From Mycteria americana (lineage: Eukaryota; Chordata; Aves; Ciconiiformes; Ciconiidae): 64,000 nt of DNA. The stretch spans positions 221,233,887 to 221,297,886 of the forward strand of contig NC_134365.1 of the NCBI RefSeq assembly GCF_035582795.1, given 5' to 3'. The position numbers were made by a program, and so were the translations under genes. Below are positions 24,101 to 32,300 of the stretch, piece after piece. A model generated the notes under the pieces. The model did no database searches. It was not told where the DNA came from and was given only the letters and a program-made list of their open reading frames with translations. The stretch's first letter is position 1, and every line of letters starts with the position of its first letter.

Positions 24101-25876
24101 CAGAGTCAACACCATCAGGACTCATTTTTCATGTGCTACCTAATTTCACGAATGCCTTGGACAGAGACCAGGTCTGCAGTGTACGTAGCACAGCTTGATC
24201 CTGGAACCTGATCGTACCAGTAAGCGTTACAGCAATGCAATTTATAATAAAGAACAAAGATGTAAGGACTACCTGCAGCTCTCCTAGTTTATCAGATGTT
24301 GGTGAAACTACCGTGAAAAACCCCTTGATTGGATGGCTGGGAGAGAGCTGGGACAGTCCGGTGATTTGCACTCTGCCAAGTGGAAGATGGTCAAGTTTGG
24401 TCATTACCTCCAGGACAAGCACACCCATATCTGCAAAAATTAGGAACAGCTTCCTTTCAGTCTCACATAACATGGTCACAACTGAACACAATTAAATTTT
24501 TTCTGTTAAAATGACAGAGATGCTAGAGGTGAACATAATGTCGTATCATGAAATTATGATAATGAGGCAGCAGGTAAAGAAGTGTTATACTGATAATAAA
24601 TTATGATAAATAAGTAGAAGATATCCAGTCTACCACAAAAGGACTACTTATGATAAGACAAGCGGGTAACAGTTTTAAACTGAAAGAGGGGAGATTTAGA
24701 TTAGATCTAAGGAAGAAATTTTTTACGCTGAGGGTGGTGAGACGCTGGCCCAGGTTGTCCAGAGAGGTGGTGGATGCCCCATCCCTGGAAACATTCAAGG
24801 CCAGGTTGGACGGGGCTCTGAGCAACCTGATCTGGTTGAAGATGTCCCTGCCCATGGCAGGGGGGGTGGACTAGGTGACCTGTAAAGGTCCCTTCCCACC
24901 CAAACCATTCTGTGATTCTACAAGTAGCAATAGCAGGCACGGGTTTTACAGACAAACTCTAGACATCAGGCTTGCATTAATTTCCTACATATCTTTCACT
25001 AAATTAAGTACCTGTATAACATTAAACTGCCTATAACATATACATAACCTATAACACATAACCTTAAATAACATTACCAGCTCTCTGAGTATCTTTTTAT
25101 TCTTCACGCCCTTAGAACACTGAAATGCCTATTTAATATTATACATATAGTACCAAAAATCATCTGATCTTGACGCTGTGGGGACTAGAGGAGACTTCAA
25201 TAGTTTGCAGACCTGAGCGCCAAACCTATTAGAGAGACTGATGTCAGCAATCCCAGGCTGAGATCAAAAGCCTCCCAAATCAGGAAAATGACCTAAAAAG
25301 CCATAAGTGAACACAGGACTGGGGTTACTTGGAGGGGAAATAACTCCTCGGCCTCCACGGGTCTCCCCACGGCTCCAGCCCTGATCTGCCTGACCAAGGT
25401 GAAGCGGCTCTACCTGTCAGGTAGGCAGCGAACTGCCTGGGCCCGCAGCGGACAGCGTAGCGGGCGGTGGTTCTCCCCGCCGGCTGCCCGGGCCGGGAGG
25501 CGGGCTGGAAGACGGTGCCGTCGGAGGTCTCTCCCCACCACCTCAGGCGGACGAGGGCGGCGGCGGTGGGCGGCTTGGGGATCGTCCATAGGACTCGGGA
25601 GACGGTGCAGCGGAGGAAGCAGCGCAGCGGGCCCTCCACGAGCGGCGGGAGGCTGGTGGAAGCGGGGATGTCGCCGAGACCTGCGGGGACGAGGGACCGA
25701 GCGGCGTCAGCGGCCCGGCACGACGCAAACCACGGGCTGAGACGCGCTCCCAACCGTCGCCGCAGCTTCCCCCCCCCCACGACCCTTCTTTCCTTCCCGC
25801 CCGGGAGCGGCCCACCTCCCCTCCGCCGGGAACCCCCCGCCGCCGGGGCGACCGCCCTCGGCCTCTTCTGCCGCAT
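1..25876 (-). CDS. C2CD3: C2CD3, C2 domain-containing protein 3 (5' 23 coding exons; 3' part off the left edge)
   Basis: Known role: centriole protein needed for centriole elongation, distal appendage assembly, ciliogenesis and Hedgehog signalling; avian talpid2 and a human orofaciodigital syndrome map to this gene. Seen: 23 exons on the minus strand, from 5' to 3': 25816-25876, 25414-25680, 24273-24430, 23467-23666, 22821-23038, 21815-21947, 20513-20641, 19167-19311, 18597-18757, 17121-17336, 16543-16655, 14527-14645, 13431-13553, 10830-11297, 9741-9892, 8050-8293, 7284-7467, 6298-6478, 4476-4648, 3418-3538, 1932-2200, 1025-1114, 1-161. They sum to 4,086 nt, or 1,362 codons, with all phases closing. 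C2-like segments lie at about residues 25-165, 510-700, 770-890, 975-1130 and 1165-1320. The family is about 2,300 residues long, so roughly 60% is present. The least certain point is the donor at 8050. Confidence 0.95.
1025..1114 (-). CDS. C2CD3: C2CD3 coding exon 22
   Basis: Encodes [19 protein letters not shown] and [11 protein letters not shown] (90 nt). Acceptor TTTTCCAG|CC, donor ATCAG|GTAATA. The YLLGTVTIP strand belongs to the fifth C2 domain. Confidence 0.94.
1932..2200 (-). CDS. C2CD3: C2CD3 coding exon 21
   Basis: Encodes [52 protein letters not shown] and ends SIYHQSTKS. It is the body of the fifth C2 domain. The acceptor ATGAAG|AG lacks an adjacent pyrimidine tract (a TTCTTTT stretch lies about 15 bases upstream) but is fixed by phase. 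Donor TCAG|GTAAGG. Confidence 0.93.
3418..3538 (-). CDS. C2CD3: C2CD3 coding exon 20 (short)
   Basis: Found by homology. Encodes [18 protein letters not shown] and [18 protein letters not shown], the start of the fifth C2 domain. Acceptor AATCCAG|GC, donor GCTAG|GTAAAG. Without it the phases of exons 19 and 21 force a different acceptor and lose a conserved C2 strand. Confidence 0.92.
4476..4648 (-). CDS. C2CD3: C2CD3 coding exon 19
   Basis: Encodes [39 protein letters not shown] and ends FHLRSS. Acceptor CTTACCAG|GT, donor TTCAG|GTAAGA. Phase 1 in and 1 out, which pairs with exon 20. Confidence 0.95.
6298..6478 (-). CDS. C2CD3: C2CD3 coding exon 18
   Basis: Encodes [40 protein letters not shown] and [10 protein letters not shown], the body of the fourth C2 domain. 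Acceptor CTTGTAG|GC, donor TGCAG|GTACAG. Two bases at each end. Confidence 0.95.
7284..7467 (-). CDS. C2CD3: C2CD3 coding exon 17
   Basis: Encodes [20 protein letters not shown] and [18 protein letters not shown], the typical start of the fourth C2 domain. Acceptor TTATTAG|CAG (an alternative AG three bases on would drop one Gln), donor GATG|GTAAGT. Confidence 0.95.
8050..8293 (-). CDS. C2CD3: C2CD3 coding exon 16 (left boundary uncertain)
   Basis: Encodes [50 protein letters not shown] and a Pro-rich end PPSTKPTT. Acceptor GTTCTAG|AG. The strong donor at 8021 (TTGTC|GTAAGG) would leave two bases, which do not fit exon 17. A weak donor at 8050 (ACG|GTATTG) gives phase 0, as exon 17 needs. 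The exon is certain; its 3' end is not. Confidence 0.85.
8630..8935 (+). mobile_element. CR1 LINE, 3'-truncated copy, sense orientation
   Basis: The 3' end of an avian CR1 retroposon: 'ttcttcaccgagagggtt', 'gaacagactgcccaggga', 'gttggactcgatgatctt' and the tail 'gattctatgattctgtg'. It lies in C2CD3 intron 16 (antisense to the gene). A 22-base segment is tandemly duplicated inside it at about 8682-8725. It is non-coding as it stands. Confidence 0.93.
9741..9892 (-). CDS. C2CD3: C2CD3 coding exon 15
   Basis: Encodes [20 protein letters not shown], then [16 protein letters not shown], the second half of the third C2 domain. Acceptor CTTTCAG|GTG, donor TTCAA|GTAAAC. Two bases are left to complete Lys with exon 16. 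Confidence 0.94.
10830..11297 (-). CDS. C2CD3: C2CD3 coding exon 14 (largest exon; GC donor)
   Basis: 156 codons, phase 0 at both ends. Starts [15 protein letters not shown], passes through a variable linker, then [25 protein letters not shown] and [10 protein letters not shown], the first half of the third C2 domain. Acceptor AATTCAG|GTA. The donor is CAG|GCAAGT, a strong GC-type donor. The nearby GT four bases further would break the frame with exon 15. Confidence 0.92.
13328..13350 (+). repeat. 23-base poly-G run
   Basis: Uninterrupted G from 13328 to 13350, followed by GA repeats, in C2CD3 intron 13. Length in the real genome may differ because such runs sequence poorly. Confidence 0.85.
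13431..13553 (-). CDS. C2CD3: C2CD3 coding exon 13
   Basis: Encodes [20 protein letters not shown] through [11 protein letters not shown] (41 codons, phase 0 at both ends) and closes the second C2 domain. Acceptor GCCTTCAG|CC, donor CTAAAG|GTATGT. A 23-base G run lies about 80 bases away, in the downstream intron. Confidence 0.93.
14527..14645 (-). CDS. C2CD3: C2CD3 coding exon 12
   Basis: Encodes [16 protein letters not shown] and [16 protein letters not shown], which continues the second C2 domain. Acceptor CTTGCAG|TG, donor AAAAAG|GTACTT. It ends on a codon boundary. Confidence 0.94.
15330..15610 (+). mobile_element. Degraded CR1-like fragment
   Basis: Words such as 'agtctagaaaagagaag', 'caggttagacataagga' and 'gcttgcctgggatggc' match the body of CR1 3' ends in order, but with many changes and no clear tail. 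It lies in C2CD3 intron 12 and is older than the other copies. Confidence 0.5.
16543..16655 (-). CDS. C2CD3: C2CD3 coding exon 11
   Basis: Encodes [12 protein letters not shown] and [16 protein letters not shown], core strands of the second C2 domain. Acceptor TTCATAG|TAC, donor GATG|GTAAGA. One base at each end. Confidence 0.94.
17121..17336 (-). CDS. C2CD3: C2CD3 coding exon 10
   Basis: Encodes a Pro-rich start ([16 protein letters not shown]), then [20 protein letters not shown], the first strand of a C2 domain, and ends [10 protein letters not shown]. Acceptor CTCTGCAG|CT, donor AGTG|GTAAGG. Phase 1 in, 2 out. Confidence 0.93.
18597..18757 (-). CDS. C2CD3: C2CD3 coding exon 9
   Basis: Encodes [14 protein letters not shown] followed by a Lys/Asp-rich linker ending KVTDTKP. 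It is probably disordered. Acceptor TTTCAG|AAA, donor CCCAG|GTAAAT. Confidence 0.92.
19167..19311 (-). CDS. C2CD3: C2CD3 coding exon 8
   Basis: Encodes [19 protein letters not shown] and ends [12 protein letters not shown]. Rich in Ser, Leu and acidic residues. Acceptor ATCCACAG|TG, donor GCTCCT|GTAAGT. It ends on a codon boundary. A CR1 fragment lies in the upstream intron. Confidence 0.93.
19555..19738 (-). mobile_element. CR1 LINE fragment, antisense
   Basis: Reads as the complement of a CR1 3' end: 'ggttggaagggatctctgg', 'catctagtccaactcctgc', 'ccaaagctggagattccaca' and 'ggcaacctgttccagtgct'. It lies in C2CD3 intron 7 and is truncated at its 5' end. Confidence 0.92.
20513..20641 (-). CDS. 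C2CD3: C2CD3 coding exon 7
   Basis: Encodes [19 protein letters not shown] through [11 protein letters not shown]. Acceptor TTAACCAG|GAG, donor GGCAG|GTGAGT. It joins exon 8 as [15 protein letters not shown]. Phases 1 in and 2 out are consistent with both neighbours. Confidence 0.92.
20848..20922 (-). mobile_element. Short CR1 3'-end fragment, antisense
   Basis: 'cacagaatcatttaggttgg', 'aaaagacctttaagatcgtc' and 'gagtccaaccataaa' are the complement of the CR1 terminal segment. Only about 75 bases remain. Located in C2CD3 intron 6. Confidence 0.88.
21815..21947 (-). CDS. C2CD3: C2CD3 coding exon 6
   Basis: Encodes [20 protein letters not shown] and an acidic [14 protein letters not shown] segment. 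Acceptor TTTCTCAG|CT, donor CAAA|GTGAGC. Two bases at each end keep the frame. Confidence 0.92.
22821..23038 (-). CDS. C2CD3: C2CD3 coding exon 5
   Basis: Continues [15 protein letters not shown] and ends [10 protein letters not shown]. The residues are polar, without a recognised fold. Acceptor TCAATAG|GGG, donor TTTCAG|GTTTGT. It starts and ends with one base, matching exons 4 and 6. Confidence 0.9.
23467..23666 (-). CDS. C2CD3: C2CD3 coding exon 4
   Basis: Begins [19 protein letters not shown], then continues in a Ser/Thr/Gln-rich, probably disordered stretch and ends ...RATTPR. Acceptor CTTTCAG|GTC, donor CCCAG|GTATCT. The donor loosely resembles a U12 site, but the next acceptor lacks a U12 branch point, so it is taken as U2-type. 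Confidence 0.9.
24273..24430 (-). CDS. C2CD3: C2CD3 coding exon 3
   Basis: Encodes [18 protein letters not shown] and [17 protein letters not shown], the second half of the N-terminal C2-like domain. Acceptor TTTTTGCAG|AT, donor CTGCAG|GTAGTC. It ends on a codon boundary and joins VSLVLEPL of exon 4. Confidence 0.95.
24650..24924 (+). mobile_element. CR1 LINE, 3'-truncated copy, sense orientation
   Basis: Contains 'gaaattttttacgctgaggg', 'gccccatccctggaaacatt', 'ccaggttggacggggctctg', 'agcaacctgatctggttg' and the tail 'ccattctgtgattctac'. It lies in C2CD3 intron 2. The reverse-strand open frames here are artefacts. Confidence 0.94.
25414..25680 (-). CDS. C2CD3: C2CD3 coding exon 2
   Basis: Encodes the start of the N-terminal C2-like domain. 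Recognisable words are [20 protein letters not shown] and [11 protein letters not shown], diagnostic for C2CD3. Acceptor CCCCGCAG|GT, donor ACAG|GTAGAG. It starts with two bases and ends with one, in phase with both neighbours ([13 protein letters not shown]). Confidence 0.93.
25816..25876 (-). CDS. C2CD3: C2CD3 coding exon 1 (start codon)
   Basis: Start ATG at 25876-25874 encodes MRQKRPRAV..., a basic 20-residue N-terminus like that of mammalian C2CD3. The donor GAG|GTGGGC leaves one base, which completes Gly with the next exon (RRRG-GLGDIP). The same frame is open upstream and has another ATG at 25987-25985, but that codon lies inside a promoter element and the family starts at the downstream site. 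The sequence is GC-rich CpG-island DNA. Confidence 0.8.
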
Positions 25877-25970
25877 CCCGCCTCGCCTCAGGCCGCGCCC
25901 GCCGCCCGGCAACCGCCGCCTCGGCGGGAGCGGGACGCACCCCCAGGGGGCGCCGAGCCGCACTTCCGGG

Positions 25971-25990
25971 ACTACAACTCCCGTCATGCA
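25971..25990 (+). promoter_or_regulatory. ZNF143/SBS-like element 1
   Basis: ACTACAACTCCC followed by GTCATGCA closely matches the extended ACTACAATTCCC..ATGCA element bound by ZNF143 (Staf), often with THAP11. It directly abuts an ETS-like CTTCCGGG, a frequent pairing in housekeeping promoters. Confidence 0.75.
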
Positions 25991-26014
25991 CCGCGGCACC
26001 CTACGGAGACGCGG

Positions 26015-26034
26015 ACTACATTTCCCAGAAAGCC
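26015..26034 (+). promoter_or_regulatory. ZNF143/SBS-like element 2
   Basis: ACTACATTTCCCAGAAAGCC matches the ACTAYR...CCCA core in the same orientation as element 1 and lies 44 bases downstream of it. Confidence 0.7.
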
Positions 26035-26067
26035 ACGGGAGGGCGCTACGGATGCCCGCAGCGGCGG

Positions 26068-26087
26068 ACTGCGTTTCCCGTGGTGCC
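26068..26087 (+). promoter_or_regulatory. ZNF143/SBS-like element 3 (weaker)
   Basis: ACTGCGTTTCCCGTGGTGCC keeps the ACT....TTTCCC frame in the same orientation, 53 bases after element 2, but departs from the ACTACA core (ACTGCG). It may be a decayed copy. Confidence 0.5.
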
Positions 26088-26225
26088 GCGCGGCGGCGCT
26101 GTGAGGGGAGGCCGCTTCCGGTGGGGCGGCGCGGGGCGGGGGTTGGCGGCGGCCGAGGCGTTCGGCGGGGCTGGTTTGGGGGGGTTCGTGTCGTGTCCTT
26201 GTGTGTTGGCGTCTCGTTCGTCGTC

Positions 26226-26323
26226 ATGTCGGCCCTGGAGAAGCAGCTGCACCTGGGCCGCCTCCCGCCGCGGCCCCCTTTGCCCGGTGGCGGCGGCCAG
26301 TCGGGCTCCAAGATGCGCATGGG
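26226..26323 (+). CDS. PPME1: PPME1 exon 1 (start codon)
   Basis: ATG at 26226 with G at -3. Encodes [20 protein letters not shown], then a Gly-rich [13 protein letters not shown]. Donor GG|GTAGGT, with two bases carried over. A stop follows at once if unspliced. It lies in the CpG island. Confidence 0.95.
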
Positions 26324-29300
26324 GTAGGTGGGGGAGGGGTGGGGGCGGCTGAAGGGACCGGGGGGGGAGAGGAGGAGGTGGGGGAGGGCTCTTGGGGGGG
26401 GGGGAGGGGGGAGCAGAAGGGGAACGAGGCTAACAGCGGTGGGGGAGGGATGCTTGGTGCTGGGGGGTGAGGGATGCTCGTTGCTGTGGGCCTGGGGGTT
26501 TCACTGGCAGTTTGGGGGGGGGGGCGGCTCTGGAGGCAGGGGGTGCTCGTTATTGGGGGATCTGGAGGGAGAGGTACTCGTTATTGGGGGGGTTTAGGGG
26601 TGGGAGGTCCTCCTCGCTGGAAGGTGGCAGCAGAGGGGAGAGGGGCCACCCTTGGGTGGCAGGTTGGGGTGCCCTGTGCAAAGGGGGTGCTCTGTCCTAA
26701 GTGGAGCTGTGGGTGTACTTTGGGGGATGGGTTACTTGTTGGGGGGGGGGGGGGGGATCGGGGGCTGGGGTGTTTGCTGCTGGGGTATTTGGGGGGGTGG
26801 GGTGGGGCTGTGGGTGGGGTGCTCGTTCCTGGGGGAGTTGGCAGGGAAAGGGAGAAAAGCGGGTGCTATTTCTTGGGGGGTTTAGGGTGAGGGGATCTTT
26901 GTGCAGGGCTGGCAGCCCAGTGGAGGTGGCAGACAGCGTGGTGGGTCTCCCTGGACGGTGACATGATGTGAGAAGTCAGCAAGCCCCCGGGCTGGCCCTG
27001 CTGTGTGCTGGATTGCTTCCCAGTGCCCCAGGAGAGCAGCATCTGGACGGGGCTTCTCCAGCCGCCTCTCCCTGGCAAGGAGGGAGGCAAAGGTGTTACT
27101 GCACGAAGAGTAGCTTCAGTGCTGGGGCAGGGTGGCTGGTGCTGGGATTGCTCTTCAGCAGCCCTTTTCTCTGAGTCTTTTTGCCATCTGTGTTTGAAGG
27201 GAGGCTCTAATGCGTCGTGATTTATCTAGGTGGCACCGCAAAGTCGGTGAAAGCATCGCTGGGGGAGAGAGGTATATTTAAATGTTATTTCTCAGCAGCA
27301 GACACTTACGTGAAGCTGTACAGTAGGTAAGCTCTGCCAAGTGACTTAAGTCGCTGCTTCAGATGATGGAAAATCTGCGATAGTCTGGTACAGATGTCAA
27401 ATCTTTTAAGCAGGAGTGAGAACATGTTTTGGAAGCTGTGAGAGAAGATTGACCGGTGTCTAGCTGTGTGGATGGCAACTAAAAAGGACTGACTGGACAA
27501 GACCAACCTCGGCAAAAGCTTTATTCTCTAGCAATGAATCAGAGGGAGAAAATGGGTTGCAAATGGGATGGCTTTGAAGGGAACTTAGTAATTTCACCTC
27601 CAAAGGTGTGAGGGAGAAGCTTGTCTTCCAAGCAGGTTTCTAGTTATGGTTAAAGGAGAGCAAGATGATCTTGCAGCAGGGTTATGGCTAGATTGTAGGG
27701 AGGGGAGTTATAGTTGCAGAGTGAAGCAAAGGAAGCTGGCAATAATCATGGGGGCTTGGGCTGAGGAGAGGCACGGTCTGCGATGCTGAACAGAACACTT
27801 GGGCAGCCCTGCGCAAAGGTGGGGAGAGCGTAGGTTTGAGCAGAATGGCAGAAACATGGACATTTTACAAAATCTGGAGAAAATGCATTTTCAGGGCTGT
27901 ATGACTTTTTGTACGTAGGTGGTTGTTAAAATATGAGGTCTGGATTGTGACAAAGAGCAGGGGTTGAGCCTCTGGAAGAACGCCAGCCTCTTGTGCGAGA
28001 GCTAGCCTCTGCGAGGTCCAGCTGCGCGCTGCACGATTCCTGCACGATATGAAGTGCTCTATTTGGAGGATAAAAATATCCTACAATTCCTACAGGAAAT
28101 CTCCTTTGCCTTGGTGCATGAAATCAGATAACTAAAAGAAATAATGAAAAAGGCAGCTACTCCACTGTGGCTGAAATAAACTGTTTAGGTATTTACAGAT
28201 GGGAGAGCACTATTTCTCCTCTCCTTTAAAGCATAGTTTTAAAACATTTATTTCACATCTTATTATTTATATTCTATTTGGATAGATATAATACAATTGA
28301 TGTAGTTAGTATATGAACTAATACTAACAAATCTTCATCAAATACTTCTTTTAATGTGAATTATTTTAAAGCTAAGTTTCATGTAAGTGTTTAATGGCAT
28401 GGCTTTGAGACTAAGCAAAAAAGTTGTATTTAAGGATTAATTTGTACTATTAGTATAGAAATAGGCGTAGAAATTAGAAAGAAACAGTTTTGAATGACTT
28501 TCAGAGGGGGTTGCTGTCTCTCAGGACTGCTGTCTGCTCTCCTGTATCTCTTGGTTATCTGAAATTGAGAGTTGGGACTCATGGGCTCTGTTTCCTGACG
28601 TTGTGTTGAACCATGGGGTTATAAGCAAGTCACTAAATCACTAGTTCACCCGTTTGTGGTGTGGAGAGTCTTGTATTTCACAGGAGTGTGCTGAAGGTTA
28701 TGTGGTATATACACGGCTAGATGTAATGTCAAATACATTTTTTAATTATGCTGGCTCTGTTCAGAACAGAGTTAGCTAAGCGAAGCCTTGTGCTATGCAA
28801 AGTCTGCCAAACACACAATTTTTCTGTTTTAGGTGAAGAAATAAACTTTTTATTTCTTCCTCTTGTTTCATCCGGTTTAACTTCAGAGTCTCATTCCTTG
28901 CGGTTATTTTGTGTAATTTTGAATGTGCTTTATACCGGTTTCATGCATTGTAAACTTTGTCAGCACCCCATCTAATTCTTTCCATACAGCAGTGCGTACA
29001 CCGACGGCACTGTGAACAAACACCGTGACGCATTGCTTGTTCAGTTAGGTATTCCTACTTTAATAATAAATATAAAAACTTCCAACATTGATGTTAAGGT
29101 GGCCTTAAACAGGATGAAAATCAGTTTGCAGTTTGTCTTGCTGCTGGTGTCAACTTCTGTCAGGTATTTCCTGAAGGCAGGTGTCTCCATGTTAAATAAA
29201 AAGCCAAAAATTAATTTCCTGCAACATAGGGTGATCCGCGCTCTGCTGCGAGGCCTCAGAGTTGGTGAGCTAAAGGAGCTGATGTGTTTTTCATGTGCCT

Positions 29301-32300
29301 CTAATTGGCCGTGTTCTTGCAAAATGATGCCATGCTGCGGGATGTATTTTCCACGTCAGTGTTGTCGTTTCTGAAAATCCATCCTTGTGCTAATTTTTAT
29401 TAGACAAATAGACAAAAGTAAAGGCTATTAAGTTACTAACTTAATGAGGTGCTGACAAAACCCCCATGATATTTGTTGCTTCACTTACTCATCACAGGTA
29501 AACAAACAAATTACAGTTGAGTGTTTCCAGGGATTTTTAAATGGATTTTATGATGTATGCCTGTGGGGTATTTTTGCAGTTCGGTAATATTTATGCTCAT
29601 GCAGCGCTCGTTAGTAGCAATCCTATATGGTAATTTATATAATGCTTCCTATCTTGTTGATCTTCGGAGGGTTTTTGAACGTTCTCTGTTAGGGAAATTA
29701 TTATGAAGGAAAGTTTTTTTTCTATTGTCCTATAATGCTATAAACCTCTCTTTTTCCCTTTCAAATACTTTCTGAAAGCACTGATATGAAATACGGTGTT
29801 GCGGTTAAGGATCAAGAATTTCCCTTCGAAGCAGCAGGGAATAGTTCATAATCACGTTGTAGTTGCATGGCGCAGTTGTATTTTTGGTTTACTGCTTTGA
29901 CATCGAGTAAATCCCTTTACGGGTCACGTTCCTGTTGTGTGAGGCACTGCACGTCTGACACGAGAACGGCATCTCCGGAGATACTTGCGACTTAAGCGTA
30001 AAAAGGAGACAAGAAGTGGAATACGGAGACAGCAAAGTACAAGTAACGGTGAGGTGAAGCTGTCGTACTGTAGATGCTTTTATGGTGGTGTTGCAAAGGA
30101 GGGCTGGAAGACAGATCTAGCAAGGTGGGGAGGTGGCTTTTTAAATAGGGTCGTGCATCGGAGAGCTCCGACATTGGTCTGAAGATGGAGCGTGGGTAAC
30201 GGATGCTGGTTTTAGTGATGCAGCGGGCACCGTGGCTCAGAATTTTAGTCAACGCTTTCAAATGCCGGAACTGCGTGGAATTGAATTTGTCAACCTATTT
30301 GCGCAATTGTGTCATTTACTTGTCTCTGGTTGCTGATGAATCTCGCAGGAGATAAGGGTGGCTGGATGTCAACATCACCTAGACCTTTGCTTCTGAACCT
30401 GATCAGTCTGTAGACTCAATAGTTGTTCCTTTAACCTTTTCTTCTTCCCCCAAGATCTCTGACCTCTCCTCATCTTAAGCTGTGTTTTCATTTTTGGACA
30501 GCAGTGCCCAAAACTGGACGTGGAACTTCAACAGCGGCTTTCACACACCTGTGAACTGGGAAGATTATTTCATTTACATTCGTAGATAACAACTTCATTC
30601 ATACATCTCAGCAGAACTGGGCTTTTTTTTTTTTTGGTGGTATGACTCTGCCTCCCTATTCAGGTTGTGGGCTACGTTTCTGCTGTGTGGCTGTTTGCAT
30701 CTTGTCTGCATTCGTGTAAATTATTTCTACCTGGGCTTAACTTAGGCTTAGCTAAGTTTAGCCTTAGCGGGGTGCAGTTCAATACAAACAAGTGCAAGAT
30801 TCCGTAGTCAGGCCACGGAAAGAGAATGTGATTAATTATTCAGAGAAAAATTAGAGTGTGACTTATGGTGCTGGCAAATGTACAAGGCTATACTGAAATA
30901 GTCCTTTAAAATTCAGACTTTTACAGGAAGCAAAAATAATTAAACTTAGAGAAACGTTAGTTTGCTCTGTTAAGCATCTCGTGTTTATAAATCTCGTGTT
31001 TATAAATCTGTTTTATTTCTGTGCTTTGAATTTTTTGAATTGGAAGCAGGGCCATTAAAATGGGTTTAAACTTAATATCGAACAGTGCTGGCAAGCTGAT
31101 TTTTCCATGGCTAAATGCTTTGGTTCGTATGCACTGATCCTCTGACTAGCGTGTTGGGTAGTCTCTTTTTTATTCTTTCTTTTTTTATCTACAAGGCAGG
31201 CCAGGTTAATGTGACTGTATGGTGTGGTTGAAAGCAAATCATAAGAAGCAGAGGGTGGAGCAAGCGATATTGCTGTAGGAAAATAGAAAAATAATTTACT
31301 GCAGCACTGAGATTTCTCAAGCTTCAGCCATCCTTGATGGGAAAGTTAAGTTAGGGGGTAGGATGCTTTCTTCAAAACATCGTTTTCAAACTTACTCTGA
31401 GATTATTGTTTTTGCAAAGAAGCTTTTGCCATTTATACTGAGGACTTCTGAACCAAAATAAAGTCTTACATCTTTTTGGTAGTAAGCTGTTAAAAGGTTA
31501 ATCCATGTTTCAGTAGTTTGTAATAAAATATCACCTATTACTGCATTGAAATAGGTGAAAATAGACTCGTTTCTCTCTCTCTCTTTTTTTTTTTTTAAAT
31601 TCTTTTTTGCCATTTTCCAGCACGATGGCTTCCTTATGTCTCTTTACTGGAGAGTCTCATTCGAGAAGTCAAAGTGGCCAAAGCAAGTAGCTGTGCTGTG
31701 CTCGTGGAACTGTCACATGGGGCCGAGTGCTCTGCTCCATCACTGTGAATCTTAGCTCTGCTTGCAGCTGCAGATTTCCACGCTTCCAGTTGTATATCAA
31801 AGTAATGACACGTGTGAAAATGCAGACAGTAGGGATGTTGAATCCTTGATTGTGTGGAACACGGATATTAATGTTTAAGTAAAACCACTGAATAGCTAAA
31901 ATGGCTGCTGCAACATAGTTTTGACTGGCTTTTGCGGTAGCACAAGATGTACGCTTAGAATTTCGTCGTATTTCACAGCACGGCACATTGATTTCTGCTA
32001 CCTTGCTTCCTTTAAATTACAGCCCCCTCCCATCTGCAGACACACACGTGTGCGTGCACTGTTCCAGCAATACCTGCCTTTGCTAGCGTAGCGCTCTCCT
32101 GCCTCTATTTAAGGAAGATGGTGCCTCTCTTCGACTCAAGCAGTACGTGAAAATCACACCACTGAGAGGAACTTGAAGTTCATTTTTCAATGTCCGTTTA
32201 TTTTAAGGAGCAAATATGTCTAAGGTTGTGTTTGAAATTGCCTGCATATTGAAAGCTATTCATTTGAATCGCACGGTTGAAATGGAAATACAATCAAACT

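Larger units (their letters stand above)
17337..25815 (-). other. C2CD3 introns, promoter-proximal third
   Basis: Introns 17337-18596, 18758-19166, 19312-20512, 20642-21814, 21948-22820, 23039-23466, 23667-24272, 24431-25413 and 25681-25815. Three CR1 pieces are annotated separately (19555-19738, 20848-20922, 24650-24924). The remainder is AT-rich intron with no feature I recognise, except intron 1, which is CpG-rich. Confidence 0.65.
25877..26225. promoter_or_regulatory. Bidirectional CpG-island promoter shared by C2CD3 and PPME1
   Basis: The 349 bases between the two start codons are CpG-dense and lack an obvious TATA box. They contain two ETS-like sites (CACTTCCGG at 25961-25969, CGCTTCCGG at 26113-26121), three ACTACA/TTTCCC elements listed separately, and GC boxes (GGGGCGG around 26123-26142). 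The high CpG density continues on both sides from about 25.4 to 26.3 kb. Inference: this drives both genes, as is common for head-to-head housekeeping pairs. The exact transcription starts cannot be read from the sequence. Confidence 0.85.

Noticed and set aside
25467-26327. 286-codon open frame across the promoter (plus strand) and the 331-codon antisense frame at 25325-26320
   Set aside because: GC-rich sequence has few stops. The frames run through the bidirectional promoter, and only the C2CD3 exon 1 and 2 segments of the minus frame match a known protein.
29012-29374. Overlapping plus and minus open frames in PPME1 intron 1
   Set aside because: Low-complexity hydrophobic translation, no splice-compatible role, not similar to any family I know.
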